NCBI GenBank assembly: GCA_031285115.1
Contig: JAITWU010000098.1
Location: forward strand, 1 to 17,554
Origin: Azonexus sp.
Lineage (GTDB): Bacteria > Pseudomonadota > Gammaproteobacteria > Burkholderiales > Rhodocyclaceae
DNA length: 17,554 nucleotides
Direction: 5' to 3'
A program made the position numbers and the translations under genes. The number at the start of each line of letters is the position of its first letter. Positions within the stretch are counted from its first letter, which is position 1. Below are positions 17,315 through 17,554 of this stretch, piece after piece. The notes under the pieces were generated by a model that was not told the DNA's origin, did not search any database, and saw only the letters and a program-made list of their open reading frames with translations.

Positions 17315-17554
17315 ATGACAAGCGCCGCACAACCGATGATGCACAGCGAAGATCGCGATCAATGGAGAGAACCTTCCTTCGCGTCTCCCCGCTACCGTCG
17401 TCTCACCGCCCGCCTCGTCCTCCTCGCCTTTCTCACCCAGACGGTAGTTACCCCGGTCCATGCTCAGGTCGTCGCCTACAAAGCGGCCCCCGGGAATCAG
17501 CAGCCGACGATCCTCAACAGCGCCAACGGCATCCCGCTGGTTAACATCCAGACG
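17315..17554 (+). CDS. Filamentous-haemagglutinin-like two-partner-secretion exoprotein, N-terminus only
   Basis: The frame is open from an ATG at 17315 to the window edge, 80 residues with no stop. AGGGA at 17304-17308 lies 6 bases upstream. Residues 1-26 are a polar, charged extension (MTSAAQPMMHSEDRDQWREP), then RYRRLTARLVLLAFLTQTVV and PVHA form a signal peptide with likely cleavage near residue 51. The mature start QVVAYKAAPGNQQPTILNS, then ANGIPLVNIQT, matches the opening of the TPS domain in FhaB-type adhesins, haemolysins and CdiA-type proteins (PxxLNAANGxPVVNIQTP). Such proteins leave through a TpsB outer-membrane pore. Whether this is an adhesin, a contact-dependent toxin or a haemolysin cannot be told from 80 residues. 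It lies 95 bases after chpA. Confidence 0.82.
   Translation, partial: MTSAAQPMMHSEDRDQWREPSFASPRYRRLTARLVLLAFLTQTVVTPVHAQVVAYKAAPGNQQPTILNSANGIPLVNIQT

Noticed and set aside
17281..17544. Open frame starting TTG at 17281
   Set aside because: It is out of frame with the strong TPS signature that begins at the ATG 17315, and its product is Arg/Pro-rich without motifs.

Overview
The window looks like chromosomal DNA from a GC-rich betaproteobacterium. The gene order thiD/thiE/hemL divergent from pilG-pilH-pilI-pilJ-chpA, with tonB-like/aroE/mtgA nearby, suggests a Rhodocyclales relative (Dechloromonas/Azonexus/Accumulibacter type). That placement is an inference from gene order and protein character, not a database result.

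Layout. (1) Positions 1-2470: the 3' end of a TonB-type energy transducer gene; a leftward gene for a small exported protein of unknown function; then aroE (shikimate dehydrogenase) and mtgA (monofunctional peptidoglycan glycosyltransferase), 1 nt apart. (2) 2555-4034: the magnesium channel gene mgtE behind an extended -10 promoter. (3) 4037-5043: a leftward gene for an unrecognised three-helix membrane protein. It is bracketed by two related inverted-repeat elements, and its ribosome-binding region contains a run of eight G. (4) 5094-8163: a tight leftward cluster thiD-thiE-hemL-gdx, whose genes overlap or nearly touch. It combines two thiamine-synthesis steps, the last dedicated step to 5-aminolevulinate for heme, and a guanidinium-type SMR exporter. 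(5) 8284-17219: a rightward Pil-Chp chemosensory operon. It encodes response regulators PilG and PilH, the CheW-type adaptor PilI, the methyl-accepting receptor PilJ, and a 1791-residue hybrid kinase ChpA. This system controls type IV pilus twitching and, in Pseudomonas, surface sensing through cAMP. (6) 17315 to the end: the first 80 residues of a filamentous-haemagglutinin-like two-partner-secretion exoprotein, which continues outside the window.

How the parts work together. The Pil-Chp genes form one signalling pathway: PilJ senses, PilI couples, ChpA phosphorylates itself, and PilG and PilH receive the phosphoryl groups. The haemagglutinin-like gene just downstream is another surface-adhesion function, but it has its own ribosome-binding site after a 95-base gap, so shared expression is unproven. 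The rest is mostly ordinary housekeeping. The least explained part is 4037-5043. No CRISPR array, RNA gene, insertion sequence or recognisable riboswitch was found, and no gene-free stretch exceeds about 200 bases.
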